This document shows, piece by piece, positions 9,893-19,762 of a stretch of 64,000 bases of DNA; position 1 is the stretch's first letter; the number at the start of each line of letters is the position of its first letter. A model generated the notes under the pieces. It did not search any database, was not told the DNA's origin, and saw nothing but the letters and a program-made list of their open reading frames with translations. The stretch comes from Sphaerolaimus hirsutus (Eukaryota > Nematoda > Chromadorea > Monhysterida > Sphaerolaimidae): the NCBI GenBank assembly GCA_964036195.1, contig OZ038453.1, positions 28,648,997-28,712,996 of the forward strand, in the 5' to 3' direction. The position numbers and the translations under genes were made by a program.

Positions 9893-11515
9893 CTAGTCGT
9901 TGCAGTATAATTCACTGTAAGAAGGGGGAATTAAATATTCACTGGTTGCCTTGCAACGATCTGCATGAACTACATATATTTTCCTATTAATATTGTTGAA
10001 CAAAGTCACTAATGGGTGGGCATAATCAATACACTCATACGGACTGATAAAGCGAGGCGCGAATTTCTTACTAGGGCCCGTCAACTGTGTAATACGCGGC
10101 GTGTACACGCGTACCGCTTGCCTGGGTTGCACATTTAATCGACGTGCACGGCGATTGGCGTAAAATTGTTCCTTTTGCTGCGCCTTTGCTAAAGCGGTGT
10201 GCGCAGCTTCGCGTGCTGTGGTCAGACACACGCCTAACTCATTTATAAGAGCGCGCTTATGCGGCAATGAGGGCAATGCCTCAGTGTCAGGGGGAGGCTC
10301 GATCATGCGCTCCCACATGGACGCAGCAGGCTTGCCAAATAGCAACGCATAGGGGGTGGTTTGCAAAGACTGGTGTTTCGATGTATTGTACGCATGTACA
10401 GCGGCTCCTAAATGTATGTCCCAATCAGGGACGTATCCAGGATTTTTGAGCGGGGGGGGCTGCTTGTTTACGGAGGCCGGCGAGGGGGGGGGGCTCAGCC
10501 CCCCCCCCCTAAATTTTTCCCTATATAGGGACGGAAAGGCGTTTTGGCGCTAGCGCCATACAAAGGCGGCACGCCATGGCGCTATTGGCGTTGGCGCCAG
10601 CGCCATGGAATGCTGTATATGTATGTAAATATACATACAAAACAGCGAAAAGTTCAACATTGAGTGTATTTATAGTGATTTGCGGCCACATGGAGCAAAT
10701 CTGATGACAATACCTTATGTCTGGTGAAGAATGCGCGCTTGCGCGCAAAATTTTTGACGCTGACGTTGAAAAAGTCGCATTTTCCGGTCACTTTCTGGTC
10801 CCGCCCCGGGAGGGGGGGGGGCTGCAGCCCCCCCCGCCCCCCCCTGGATACGGCCCTGGTCCCAATTGTCATGTGTATGATTTACGTAGTGGGATACTAT
10901 TTCCATCAGAACACCATTCCTTCGTTCCACCATTCCATTACTCTTAGGGGTGTACGCAAAAGACGTGTGTTGGGTCGCATCCAAATATTGCAAAAGCTTG
11001 GCAAACGTGCCCTCAGTAAAGCTAGGGGCGTTATCACTGAGTATAATAGCCGGCACACTAAATATGGGCAAAATATGCAATAAAAATGCAAATGATACTG
11101 TGTCTTGTTTTATGTCGGGAACGGGCACAGCAATTCAGAAACAAGTACACTGATCAACAAACACTAATACATGTCGGTTTCTGCGTTTCGTGGTTAATAA
11201 AGGTCCTATTGCGTCTACTGCTATCACATCACCTGGCCTTTTGGCTACCTGGCGGCACACCATTTGAGTTCGCATTGCCGCTCTGAGACCTTTCTTGGCG
11301 TTGCACGAAGGGCAAGTAGCAACCCAGCGCGCACTTTCCGGCCGCATTCCTGGGAACCACGCGAACTCCTGCAATCTTTCAAATGTTTTTATTATTCCTA
11401 AATGGCCCGCCGTGGGGTGATTGTGAGCTAATTCTAATACGAATGGAACTAATTCCGACGGAATACACACTGGGTCGTATAGCTGTATACCTGGTATCTG
11501 GGACGTTCCCGCCTG
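9893..11515 (-). CDS. Retroelement integrase (interrupted)
   Basis: The frame opens with an HHCC-type zinc segment (HNHPTAGHLGI, then CPSCN). The catalytic triad regions follow: VIAVDAIGPL (first Asp), ILSDNAPSF (second Asp) and GMVERRNG (Glu). After the inserted MITE at 10426-10858 it continues with YALLFGKPA and a GPY/F-like segment (KKFAPRFISPYECI). It ends at 9893. An in-frame TGA at 11135-11137 lies between the first two catalytic regions. The MITE plus its duplication adds 441 bases, a multiple of three, so the surrounding frame is kept. Integrase inserts the element DNA into host chromatin. Confidence 0.85.
10426..10858. mobile_element. hAT-like MITE nested in integrase
   Basis: The 433-bp insert is flanked by a perfect duplication GTCCCAAT (10418-10425 and 10859-10866). 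Inverted ends are CAGGGACGTATCCAGG and CCTGGATACGGCCCTG. The interior has G and C runs at both ends and a GGCGCC-word segment (10545-10610). The 8-bp duplication and CAGGG ends fit hAT. Confidence 0.88.
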
Positions 11516-12193
11516 TCAACATAGTAGACCGTATTGATCAATAAAATACGGCGCGGCACTGTAAAAATTATCTGCGCGACACACTTCTATAGTTGCGGCT
11601 ATGTACGGTTCTTCCACTTGTAATTGTTTCAACTTATCAACTGGAGTCATGGGAGGTAGCGCCATTATTGTACTGCGCTTGGTTACACTCGTTAAACCTG
11701 GAGCAACTTCATTTCCGGCTCCTGAACCACCAGCCATTGTTCCAGTTCCAGGCGCTTCCGCATTCTGCTGCCGCTCTCGCAGCCCAGGAGACTCCGCCTC
11801 TTTTTGCCCGCGCGTCCGGTCGCTGATTGGTCGCAGTAACTCCGCCTCCTCGTTTACGCCGCCTCGCTCGCTGATTGGCTGGTATGCTGCTCTGCTCGCC
11901 ACAGCTACCGTAACCTGCTTGTCGTGCGGGATAGCAATTTCACGGCACGTAACTTGTGCAAATTGCTCAAAGGCCTCATCCAGGTCCTTTTTCTCGTCGA
12001 ATACCACTGGCGCGTCCTGTCTTCTAGATAACGCATCTGCTAATTCATTGCTTTTTCCCCTCAAATGCTTGAACGTGATTTGATATGGCGTAATTGCTAA
12101 GGCAAACTTATGTAGCATGGCGTGCGGGGTGGTCTCTAAATTGGGATTCTTTACCCATGATATACTCTTGGCGTCGGTCCAGACTTCAAAGGG
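11516..12193 (-). CDS. Retroelement RNase H C-terminal part and RH-IN connector
   Basis: After an in-frame TGA at 12194-12196 the same frame continues with VWTDAKSISWV and LRGKSNELADALSRR, the characteristic end of the Ty3/Gypsy RNase H domain. About 150 residues of Gly/Glu/Ala-rich connector follow, then another in-frame TGA at 11516, after which integrase begins in the same frame. RNase H removes the RNA strand during reverse transcription. Confidence 0.8.
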   Translation of the reverse strand, partial: PFEVWTDAKSISWVKNPNLETTPHAMLHKFALAITPYQITFKHLRGKSNELADALSRRQDAPVVFDEKKDLDEAFEQFAQVTCREIAIPHDKQVTVAVASRAAYQPISERGGVNEEAELLRPISDRTRGQKEAESPGLRERQQNAEAPGTGTMAGGSGAGNEVAPGLTSVTKRSTIMALPPMTPVDKLKQLQVEEPYIAATIEVCRADNFYSAAPYFIDQYGLLC

Positions 12194-13605
12194 TCATCCC
12201 GCCAGATAACAATGCCAATTTCGTATACTTTCATAAATCGCACACGCTTCCAGTGAAATTGCTGGCCACTTGCTTTGGGTTGCACCTAACTTCCGGCTGT
12301 AAAAGGCACATGCATGTAGTATTTTTTCGTCCTCTGCTCGTTGTGCTAACACGCCTGCAACAGCGATTTTAGAGGCATCTGTAATAATTATAAACATACG
12401 CTTGGGATCGGGAAACTGCAAACACAGGCTTCCTAACAACGCTTCCTTGAGCTTATGAAAAGCTTCCAACGCCTTGGGTTTCGATGTCAGATCCACTGGG
12501 GTGTCACTGTTGTAATTTTCCCTTGGTCCCGTACGCGTGAGATTTGACAGGGGTACGGCCAGTTCTGCGCATCTGTGAATCATGCGTCTAAAAAAACCTA
12601 TAGCTCCTAGGAAACCCTTAACCTCTTTTACGGTAGTGGGCACCGGCCAATCCTGAATTATGTGCCGTTTATCATCTGGTACGCACACGCCGTCACGGCC
12701 AATCATAAATCCCAAAAAACGTACGGCTGTGACGCGTGCGAAAAAACACTTTTTTGGACTAATTTTGAAATTATTTCTAATTAACCTTTCCAACACTTGC
12801 CCTATGTCGTATAAATGGGTGTCCCATGTTGCACTGTAAATTAGTAAATCATCAATGTATAATAACACATTTCGATGTATTAATCCGGCCATAGCTAATT
12901 CGAAACAATGTTGCGCTAAACTAGGGGAGCATTTTAATCCCATTGGTAAACGTTTCAGTTGAAATTGCCCAAAAACATTCCTAAATGACGTAACGTGTCG
13001 ATCATCTGGATGCAAAGCAATGTTATAGAAAGCTTGATTTATGTCAGCGCTGCTAAAAATACTTGCAGCTGCATAAAGATTCGACTGTTTCATCTAAGCG
13101 GGGTAATGGGAATTGGGGAGTGTGCAAAACAGCGTTCAGGCGTCTGTAATCAATTACCATCCGCTTTGACCCATCCGGTTTGGATACCACCAGCGTGGGG
13201 GCACAATACGGGCTCGTACTGGGTTCCACGATGTTGTGCTCAATGACGCATCTCAAATGATTTTCTAAGTATTGCTGATCATCCAGACTCAATCGGTACA
13301 TTCTGCAGGCAATTGGTTTTTTGTCCACTAGTTGCAACCGGTAGTCCACTAATTCACTGTAGCCGATGTCATACTTGTGTCGAGCAAAAGCTTCTTTATA
13401 TTGCAAAATCACCTTTTTCAGTTCCTCCCTTCGTTCGTCCGTCAAAGTTTCTGGTACTGTAAATTCCATTATGTGTCCGTCTGGGCATGCAACTTGCAGT
13501 GGGGGCCCCAATTTGTCTTCAGCTACTTTGGGAGGAGGTTCAGTCGCTTGAACTTGCCGACACACATCTCTGTCATAACACTGCTTTACCCATTCAGCGG
13601 GGGGG
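12194..13605 (-). CDS. Retroelement reverse transcriptase and start of RNase H
   Basis: The first segment (to about 13075) carries PTLVVSKPDGSKRMVIDYRR, the fingers of RT. A one-base shift near 13075 moves to the frame that carries SSADINQAFYN, RLPMGLKCSPS and the catalytic YIDDLLIYS (near residue 79 of that segment). RNase H begins at FIIITDASKIAVAGVLAQ near residue 235. RT reaches the preceding protease frame across a run of eight C residues near 13600. Length and motif order are normal for Ty3/Gypsy pol. This copy is broken by the two shifts and by a terminal TGA. Confidence 0.88.
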
Positions 13606-14541
13606 GTCTCCAGGCTTCACCTTCAGCACGCAATCCACTGGCTCGACCACGGCAATGCGCTGTCCTACCTGTAACACTATGGGCTGATTGCGCACATTTG
13701 CACATCTCACCTGAAACACGGGGGCACTGGTTTCATAGGCCGCTGAAGCAGCCATAACTCCACAGCGTTCGCCTACCGTGTCCAATCCCATGACAGTGAA
13801 TAACGTTTCATCCAAAGGAGCAGATAATTTCGCCATTACTAGCGCTTCATGTCTAGCCAGAATTTCTATCTTTTCATTCACAAAAGCGTAAATTCTGCGC
13901 TGCTGAACTTCTCGGTCGGGGTTATCAAATGGAATTATCGCGTTAGCCATGGGAATCCGTAGTTCCCTTGCAGGTAAATCCACTACCATATGCCGCAATA
14001 CATCTGCGCCAATTAGAATTTGACCAGCTAACCCATTCACCGCCTGAAACACAATCCCGAAGGTGTGGTTTCCCATCGTTACAGGTATTTCCATCTGTCC
14101 CAATACCAACAGTTTTGAATCCGCTGCACACCTGAGGGCTCCAATAGGCGATACCTCATCGTGCTTGATAGCCTTTTCCCTGTGTCGCATCAACACGTCT
14201 CTGTTGCACAATGAGCGCATGGTGCCGGTGTCCAGCAGGCACCTTTGATATTCTCTCCCATCGATGGTTATGGTAATGGACGGACTGTAATACACATGCA
14301 CAATTTCTTCACGTCGATTGGCTACTTGATGTATGTTGTCCCTCTCTTCCGGCGAGAATGTAATCATGCATACCGATTCTTCTTCCAGATCGCATTTTCT
14401 GTTTATACTGTATTGAATAGCGGGAAAATGATGCGCGCCTGTGAGTGCGGGCATGCCATTTGGCATTCCCACACACGGGTTAATTACTGTTTGTACCTTC
14501 GCCTGTTCACTAGGGCGATCCTCAGCCAGCTCAACAATCAT
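13594..14541 (-). CDS. Retroelement aspartic protease region
   Basis: The catalytic LLDTGTMRSLC lies near residue 102 and the hydrophobic ILIGADVL near 177-184. These are the Asp-Thr-Gly active site and the C-terminal signature of retropepsins, which cleave the polyproteins. The frame is the same as that of the upstream envelope-like ORF. It follows that ORF's TGA (14590-14592) with only sense codons between, so expression might need readthrough, reinitiation or splicing. About 100 residues precede the active site and about 130 follow it. Confidence 0.8.
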   Translation of the reverse strand: MIVELAEDRPSEQAKVQTVINPCVGMPNGMPALTGAHHFPAIQYSINRKCDLEEESVCMITFSPEERDNIHQVANRREEIVHVYYSPSITITIDGREYQRCLLDTGTMRSLCNRDVLMRHREKAIKHDEVSPIGALRCAADSKLLVLGQMEIPVTMGNHTFGIVFQAVNGLAGQILIGADVLRHMVVDLPARELRIPMANAIIPFDNPDREVQQRRIYAFVNEKIEILARHEALVMAKLSAPLDETLFTVMGLDTVGERCGVMAASAAYETSAPVFQVRCANVRNQPIVLQVGQRIAVVEPVDCVLKVKPGDPPR

Positions 14542-14589
14542 GTTCAGCTTTTCTTCTTTATTTGGTCGTTTCTTGATTTTTTCCTTTGC

Positions 14590-16164
14590 TCAATTCACCA
14601 AAGTCACAGCCGTTTCCGGCGCTGCAGCCATGAGTGCGGCTAGTAAATATTGCATGGTGACTAGCGCACATATCAGGTAAATCCATACTTGTAACCAGGT
14701 GCGCCAGGTGTCAAAATCCCACCATCCCAGCGCCAATACCGATTTTGCCAAGGTTCAATGCCTTTGCATGTGTGATTCCACCTTCGGCTCCACCCCCTGC
14801 GTAATTTGCCGCACAATTGAATATGCATGCCATACGTCATTTAGGGTGGTCGTCAGCAATAATTCTGACAAATTGTACATGGTCGTGGCGGCAAAAATCT
14901 GATGATGCACATCCTTAACCTTTTCCTGTTGCCATTTCTGCGGGAAACTGTGTGTGTTATACATGGGTAAATGTTCCAGGCCACCTACCTCCAGCAGATA
15001 TCTGTACCATTGTCCATTTAACATTACCAAACGATTGTGCGCATTGGTGCATGATCCTGGGATCACTTGAAAGTGCAAAATGTTTGTCAACCTGTTCATG
15101 TGTAACGTCACATTCTGCCCATGCACACGAACTTGCACAGGTACTGTTTCATAACATTCTGGGGACTTTTCCTCTTTCATTATCTTGTATGTTTTGACCG
15201 CGAAACATTTGTGAACCAAAAATCCATCCGGCGCAGGTTTAGCAATTATTTCATTATTGTTCATGTACCAACAGGCTGTCGTAGTCGCATGTTCACTCAT
15301 AGCCAGGCGCACAAACTCTTGAAAGTGCTGCACGTTCTTGCAGGTGGCCACAGCCTGTGCACGCATGGTTTGTTCTGCTGTTTCATATACCGCCTGCATG
15401 CTAGCTGCTAATTGTCCTGCACTCACTATCCCTAACGTGGGTCGACCTTGCGCTCTTTTTTGTCTGATGCTTCGAATCACTGCTTTTTCAAATGGCGCCA
15501 CTACGATATCCTGATCTGATTTCCATAATTTGATGCCGCATGATTCAACCTCTTCATGTGCTCTGAAAGACAGTGATAGCGTGTGATCATCGGCTAGCCA
15601 GATATCCTGTCTAATGCGTCCATGCATTTCACGCCATTTTTCGTATGGACATTCCGCCTTTGGGTTTGGTTTCCATGTTAATTGGCTACCGTCCTCCAGC
15701 GTGCATGCACCCATTTCATAGTTGCACTTGCTAACCTCACCCAGCATACTTTGCATGGTACTGGCTCCATATCTCATTCGTACTTCCCCTCGAAACAGCC
15801 CGCAGTGGGGTGTGGTTTCAATCACCCATTTGCAACAATACAGTCCATGTCCTGAATAGCTAACATTGGTGGGGTATTGGGTGTCCCATGCGTTGTCCAG
15901 GTCATTCACAGGTGTCATGGGCCCATCATTGCATTTGTGGTATTTAATCATGCCTTCACATTCGGCTGCGCCCACTGACCGAGGGTTGGAATCAAACTTT
16001 TCCAGCGTGACATCGCCCCAAAAGTTCTGATACGTCCTCGCAGTTCTGGTAGAGGCCACACACCTGTAAGCTGCTGCACAATATTCTACCATATTTCGCT
16101 TGTAAATTGTCAACGTCAACTTTCGTGGCCGTTCTAATGACGCTGTGGTGTCTATGATAGCCAT
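14590..16164 (-). CDS. Envelope-like glycoprotein, ectodomain and anchor (broken)
   Basis: This frame is Cys-rich, with N-glycosylation sites (NVS near 98, NVT near 350, NLS near 427) and a furin-type RQKR near 232 that would divide it in two. An in-frame TGA near 14752 is followed in the same frame by a membrane segment (WIYLICALVTMQYLLAAL) and a second TGA at 14590-14592. The features are those of a viral entry glycoprotein; the family and fusion class are unresolved. The Cys spacing after the furin-type site recalls the fragment at 50501-51921. Its position between gag and protease is abnormal, because retroviral env normally follows pol. Confidence 0.6.
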
Positions 16165-16167
16165 GCA

Positions 16168-17245
16168 ATTTGGCAGGGGGGGGGTACGTGTATAGATCGT
16201 AGTGGTCCGTCAAGTCACTGCATAGCAATGGAAACGAGGGCATGGTAGTTGCGCCCGCGCCCAGTAATAAGGCTAATCCCATTATAATTAACCCAACTGC
16301 CAATACAAAAAACAGTGACTGTGCGACCTGGGGCATATATGGGGGTTCTGAATAAGCGCGCGGCGCGGGGTGCACCCCTTCCTCAGCAGACAGAAAACCC
16401 ATATACCTATCTACTTGGTTGCTGGATCCAGTGCGCGGCGGCAGCGCAGCCGGCGTGGCATACAGAAAGGGGTCCAAACTGATATTCATGAGCACGTCCA
16501 AGGGCACCTCAGTCAGCGTGTCTGAGTGGTCGTCTGCAGGGCAATTAGGCCACAGCGTGCAGTCCGTTTCTCTCAAGTCATGCATTCCGATCCTGCGTAA
16601 AAAGGCCAACCAGGTAGTTCGAAACAAATAACCTTTTTCGGTCCGCATGTATGCCCATGGTTTGATCCAGAATTCACGCTCTTGCGCGAGCACATGCATT
16701 CCCGCAGTGCGCTGCGGTTCTTCGGGTGGCTCTGGAACCAGTTCGTCAGGTTCCTCTGCTTCTAATTCCAAACCTTGCATCACAGGGATTAATTTATTAA
16801 CAGGACGTATCATCATGCAGCGGTCATCTTCGCGCACCCGCATGGTCATTCCAGTCGTACTGGTCACTCGTGTGGGGTTCAGCGACTCTACGTGGGGGTT
16901 ACTTACCTGTACCGGTTGCATGTTGTATTGTTGCATGCGCCCATCCGGTCCCATAGCCATCCAGGCCGGCGGCGCTTGATATGCCATCATCTGCGGTTGC
17001 ATGGGCATATCACCAGCCCTCTGTACCGTCTGCGCTGGCTGCGCGGGCATCGGCTGAGCTGGTTGCCACTGCGGGTATGCATATTGCATGGGCATCATAC
17101 CTGGCTGCATCGCTTGGGCTTGGTCATTCCTCTGATAACCACCACGTTGTCCTTGCCGCGCCCACGTCCATTTCCTCTGAACGCTCCACCGCCGCGGCTC
17201 CTTTTGAGGTATTGTTCCCTTTGTTCGGGGGTGAGTTTGGGACAT
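16168..17245 (-). CDS. Pro/Gln-rich ORF with signal-anchor, leading into the envelope-like ORF
   Basis: The first 110 residues are Pro, Gln and Met-rich (MQPGMMPMQYAYPQWQPAQP) and overlap the end of gag in another frame. They could extend Gag through a frameshift. An acidic segment follows near 175-195, then a hydrophobic segment near 307-331 (FFVLAVGLIIMGLALLLGAG). A C-rich run at 16171-16179 joins this frame to the glycoprotein frame by a one-base shift. The protein would be a long cytoplasmic leader with a membrane anchor ahead of the glycoprotein, somewhat like spumavirus leader peptides. I do not recognise the domain itself. Confidence 0.5.
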
Positions 17246-19713
17246 TTGTATCTAATGTGCTCTTCAGAGCCACATTCCCAACATCCTTTGTCAAATTTAC
17301 GTGGGGGCAATTTAGGGCGGTCCCTATTCAGTCCCAAAAGTTTACCTTCCAACGCGCCCAGTTGCGCTAATTTCTTCGCTATCTCATGATGCACAGAGTC
17401 AAATTTGGCAACACTCTCAGTCATTTTCTGTTCCATTGCCTCTAATGTTTTGTCGGCCTGGGACGGCAGTCCAGCCATTGCAGGCATATTTAAAGCCATC
17501 AACCTGTCCATCACTTTATCGGTAGCGCTGGCAACCACATCCTGTTTGGATTTTTCTCCTTTATTCTGGCTCTGTTCTGCTTCCAAAAAGCTCTCCTGCG
17601 CACGTGCGTTGTCAACCATCTCTTTCCAGGTGATAGAAGTTGTGACAGGTACATTGCGTCGAATCTCATTCCTCAGTCCTCCATGGAATTTTATCATGCA
17701 TGTGTCACCTCGTTTTTCATGACCCATGCCTGGATAGGCGCGTTTTATCAATTTTTCCAAACGTACCGCCCATTCCAGTACCAACTCATCTGCGCCCTGT
17801 CGCGTCTCGAAAATCTCTCTCTGCGCATGGTGCTTATCATTCGGATTTTCATAGAATTTTTCCAATGCTTGCATCATGTCCTTGTAGTTCAGGTCGCGCA
17901 ATTCTCTGTATCGAGTGTTAAAAATGGCCCTTGCACTGCCTTTTAAAAATAATTTTACCAGCGGCTTCCGTTCCGGTAATTTTATGTGCAGCGCGTCACA
18001 TACCGTGTCCCAGCTCCTTCTCCACTCCCTGAAGCCCTCATTTGGTTTGCCGCGAAAATATCCACATTGTTGTGCTAGGGCCGTAATGACCGCTGCATTG
18101 CTTTGTTCTAATTGCCAATTCTGTCCCGGGTCCGTAGGCATTCCCACTTCAGATGCAGCCAATGAGCTCCTTGAGGACGCCGGCGAGCAGGATCGAGCGC
18201 GTCGCTGCGTAACAGTTCTCACCTGATTTGTTCCAGCTGCCGACGGGGGCGCCACTGGTGCCGTCGATGATTGCAAAGGTGCCGCTTGACCATTGGTCAG
18301 CACTATTACCTGTTGACCACTGGCCGGTGAGTTTCCTCCCAGCGTTGCATTATGATTTTGTAGGGCTTGGTTATACTGTTGGTACGCTGTCGCCAGATCA
18401 GCTACATCATCGCTGTGTAAGCTATGGTGCGCTTCGAATTCCCTCAAATAATGTTCCACCCTCGGTACTTCGGTCACTGGGTCACTTCCCCATAAATTCA
18501 TAGTGATTTTAATTAATGCCACCATGCGCAAGTCACCTGCTTCACCATTCTGCGAAAATGCACCAACCGGTCTCGCCTGACTCATCATGTTTGCCCATTT
18601 CTTTGCAGCTTCACATGCTTTTTTGGGTGTCCATTGTACACAGGATGGCGTTACTTGCACCGGGTCAAGATCCATTATGGTAGCTTGGTAAATTAAATTC
18701 GCATTAGTGACATTTGCATATCTATCTTCCAACGCCGGACCCGCCGTCTGGTTTGCTCCATTATTGGCCATTCTGTCTGCAGGGCTGCTAATAATTATCA
18801 CGGGGGGATTACTTGAGGTTTCGGCCTTAATTAACTGGCGTCTAGCCCTTGCAGTTGCGCTCTGCGATCTCGACTGGTCACTCAATAAATTCCGACTGCT
18901 GTTGCCTGACACGTCCCTTGGCGTCGAAGTGCTCTTCGGTGGTCTCAACTGCAGCGCCGGGGAAGTGTCTCCACTCTGCGTCGCTGTCTCCAGTAGTTCC
19001 GCTACGGTATTTTCAATCACGGGAAATTGATCTGCAGTAGCTCCAAGCTCAGCTGCAATCAAAGGGTAATCACGTTGGATCGACGGCTGCCCTAGAGGCT
19101 CGCTGTCACCAACGTATCCGTCTGAACCGGCTTCAGAACCCGATCGCACTCCAGGCGATATGGATGAGCTGCCCGCGCTCCAACCCAATGTCCTTCGAAG
19201 CTTAGACCACTTACCTGTCTTTCCTGCTTCCTTTCCTGCAGCTCGTCTGCTTGTCCCCGGCGCTTCTTCTGCTTCTGCGCTGGACGTTAGCTGCCGTGCT
19301 GCTGCCGGTACAGCTGGCGTCTTCCACTGACTGAAACTGTCTGGCGCGGGCCCTGCGCCTCCAACCGTTGATAACCTGATTACCGGTGTATCCTTTGCTG
19401 TCTGCCCAGACCAGCGTTGACTTTCACTCTCCTCTAGCGCTTCCGGCGCGTCTGTTTCAGGGTTAACCAAGTCGTTTGACTCACTGTCTTCTGCTTGACT
19501 CTCAGCTGCAGCGGGTTGTGCGTCCACTTCTCGCCCAGCTTTTTGTTGTCGCGCGCGCCTTTGTGCTTGTTTTTGTTTCTCCAACGCAGCGTGCCAAACT
19601 TGTTCTATACTGTCCCCTTGTAAGCTTGCTGGCCCTCTTGATCTCAATTCCCTTTGGGGTGATTCGTTATCCGTGAAGCCGTTTTTTGTAGAGGCGTTGA
19701 TCAGGCGCCCCAA
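17095..19713 (-). CDS. Retroelement Gag
   Basis: The 872-codon frame starts 30 bases after the primer site. Residues 1-330 are Ser/Ala/Gln-rich and low in complexity. A capsid-like region lies near 550-715 (KPNEGFREWRRSWDTVCDAL through the segment ending QREIFETRQGADELVLEWAV), typical of Ty3/Gypsy Gag. A CCHC zinc knuckle (CWECGSEEHIRYKC) lies near 806-820, followed by an Arg/Gly-rich tail. Gag forms the particle and packages RNA. The frame is intact, unlike those downstream. It is longer than typical Gypsy Gag because of the N-terminal extension. Confidence 0.85.
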   Translation of the reverse strand: MGRLINASTKNGFTDNESPQRELRSRGPASLQGDSIEQVWHAALEKQKQAQRRARQQKAGREVDAQPAAAESQAEDSESNDLVNPETDAPEALEESESQRWSGQTAKDTPVIRLSTVGGAGPAPDSFSQWKTPAVPAAARQLTSSAEAEEAPGTSRRAAGKEAGKTGKWSKLRRTLGWSAGSSSISPGVRSGSEAGSDGYVGDSEPLGQPSIQRDYPLIAAELGATADQFPVIENTVAELLETATQSGDTSPALQLRPPKSTSTPRDVSGNSSRNLLSDQSRSQSATARARRQLIKAETSSNPPVIIISSPADRMANNGANQTAGPALEDRYANVTNANLIYQATIMDLDPVQVTPSCVQWTPKKACEAAKKWANMMSQARPVGAFSQNGEAGDLRMVALIKITMNLWGSDPVTEVPRVEHYLREFEAHHSLHSDDVADLATAYQQYNQALQNHNATLGGNSPASGQQVIVLTNGQAAPLQSSTAPVAPPSAAGTNQVRTVTQRRARSCSPASSRSSLAASEVGMPTDPGQNWQLEQSNAAVITALAQQCGYFRGKPNEGFREWRRSWDTVCDALHIKLPERKPLVKLFLKGSARAIFNTRYRELRDLNYKDMMQALEKFYENPNDKHHAQREIFETRQGADELVLEWAVRLEKLIKRAYPGMGHEKRGDTCMIKFHGGLRNEIRRNVPVTTSITWKEMVDNARAQESFLEAEQSQNKGEKSKQDVVASATDKVMDRLMALNMPAMAGLPSQADKTLEAMEQKMTESVAKFDSVHHEIAKKLAQLGALEGKLLGLNRDRPKLPPRKFDKGCWECGSEEHIRYKCPKLTPEQREQYLKRSRGGGAFRGNGRGRGKDNVVVIRGMTKPKRCSQV

Positions 19714-19742
19714 ACAGAAAACTTTATGACTTGCTTAGGAAA

Positions 19743-19760
19743 CCACTCGCTACGCTACCA
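19743..19760 (-). promoter_or_regulatory. Primer-binding site
   Basis: Two bases after the 5' LTR the coding strand reads TGGTAGCGTAGCGAGTGG. It begins with TGG, complementary to the CCA end of a tRNA. The first seven bases agree with initiator Met tRNA; the rest does not, so the primer tRNA is not assigned. Confidence 0.6.
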
Positions 19761-19762
19761 GT

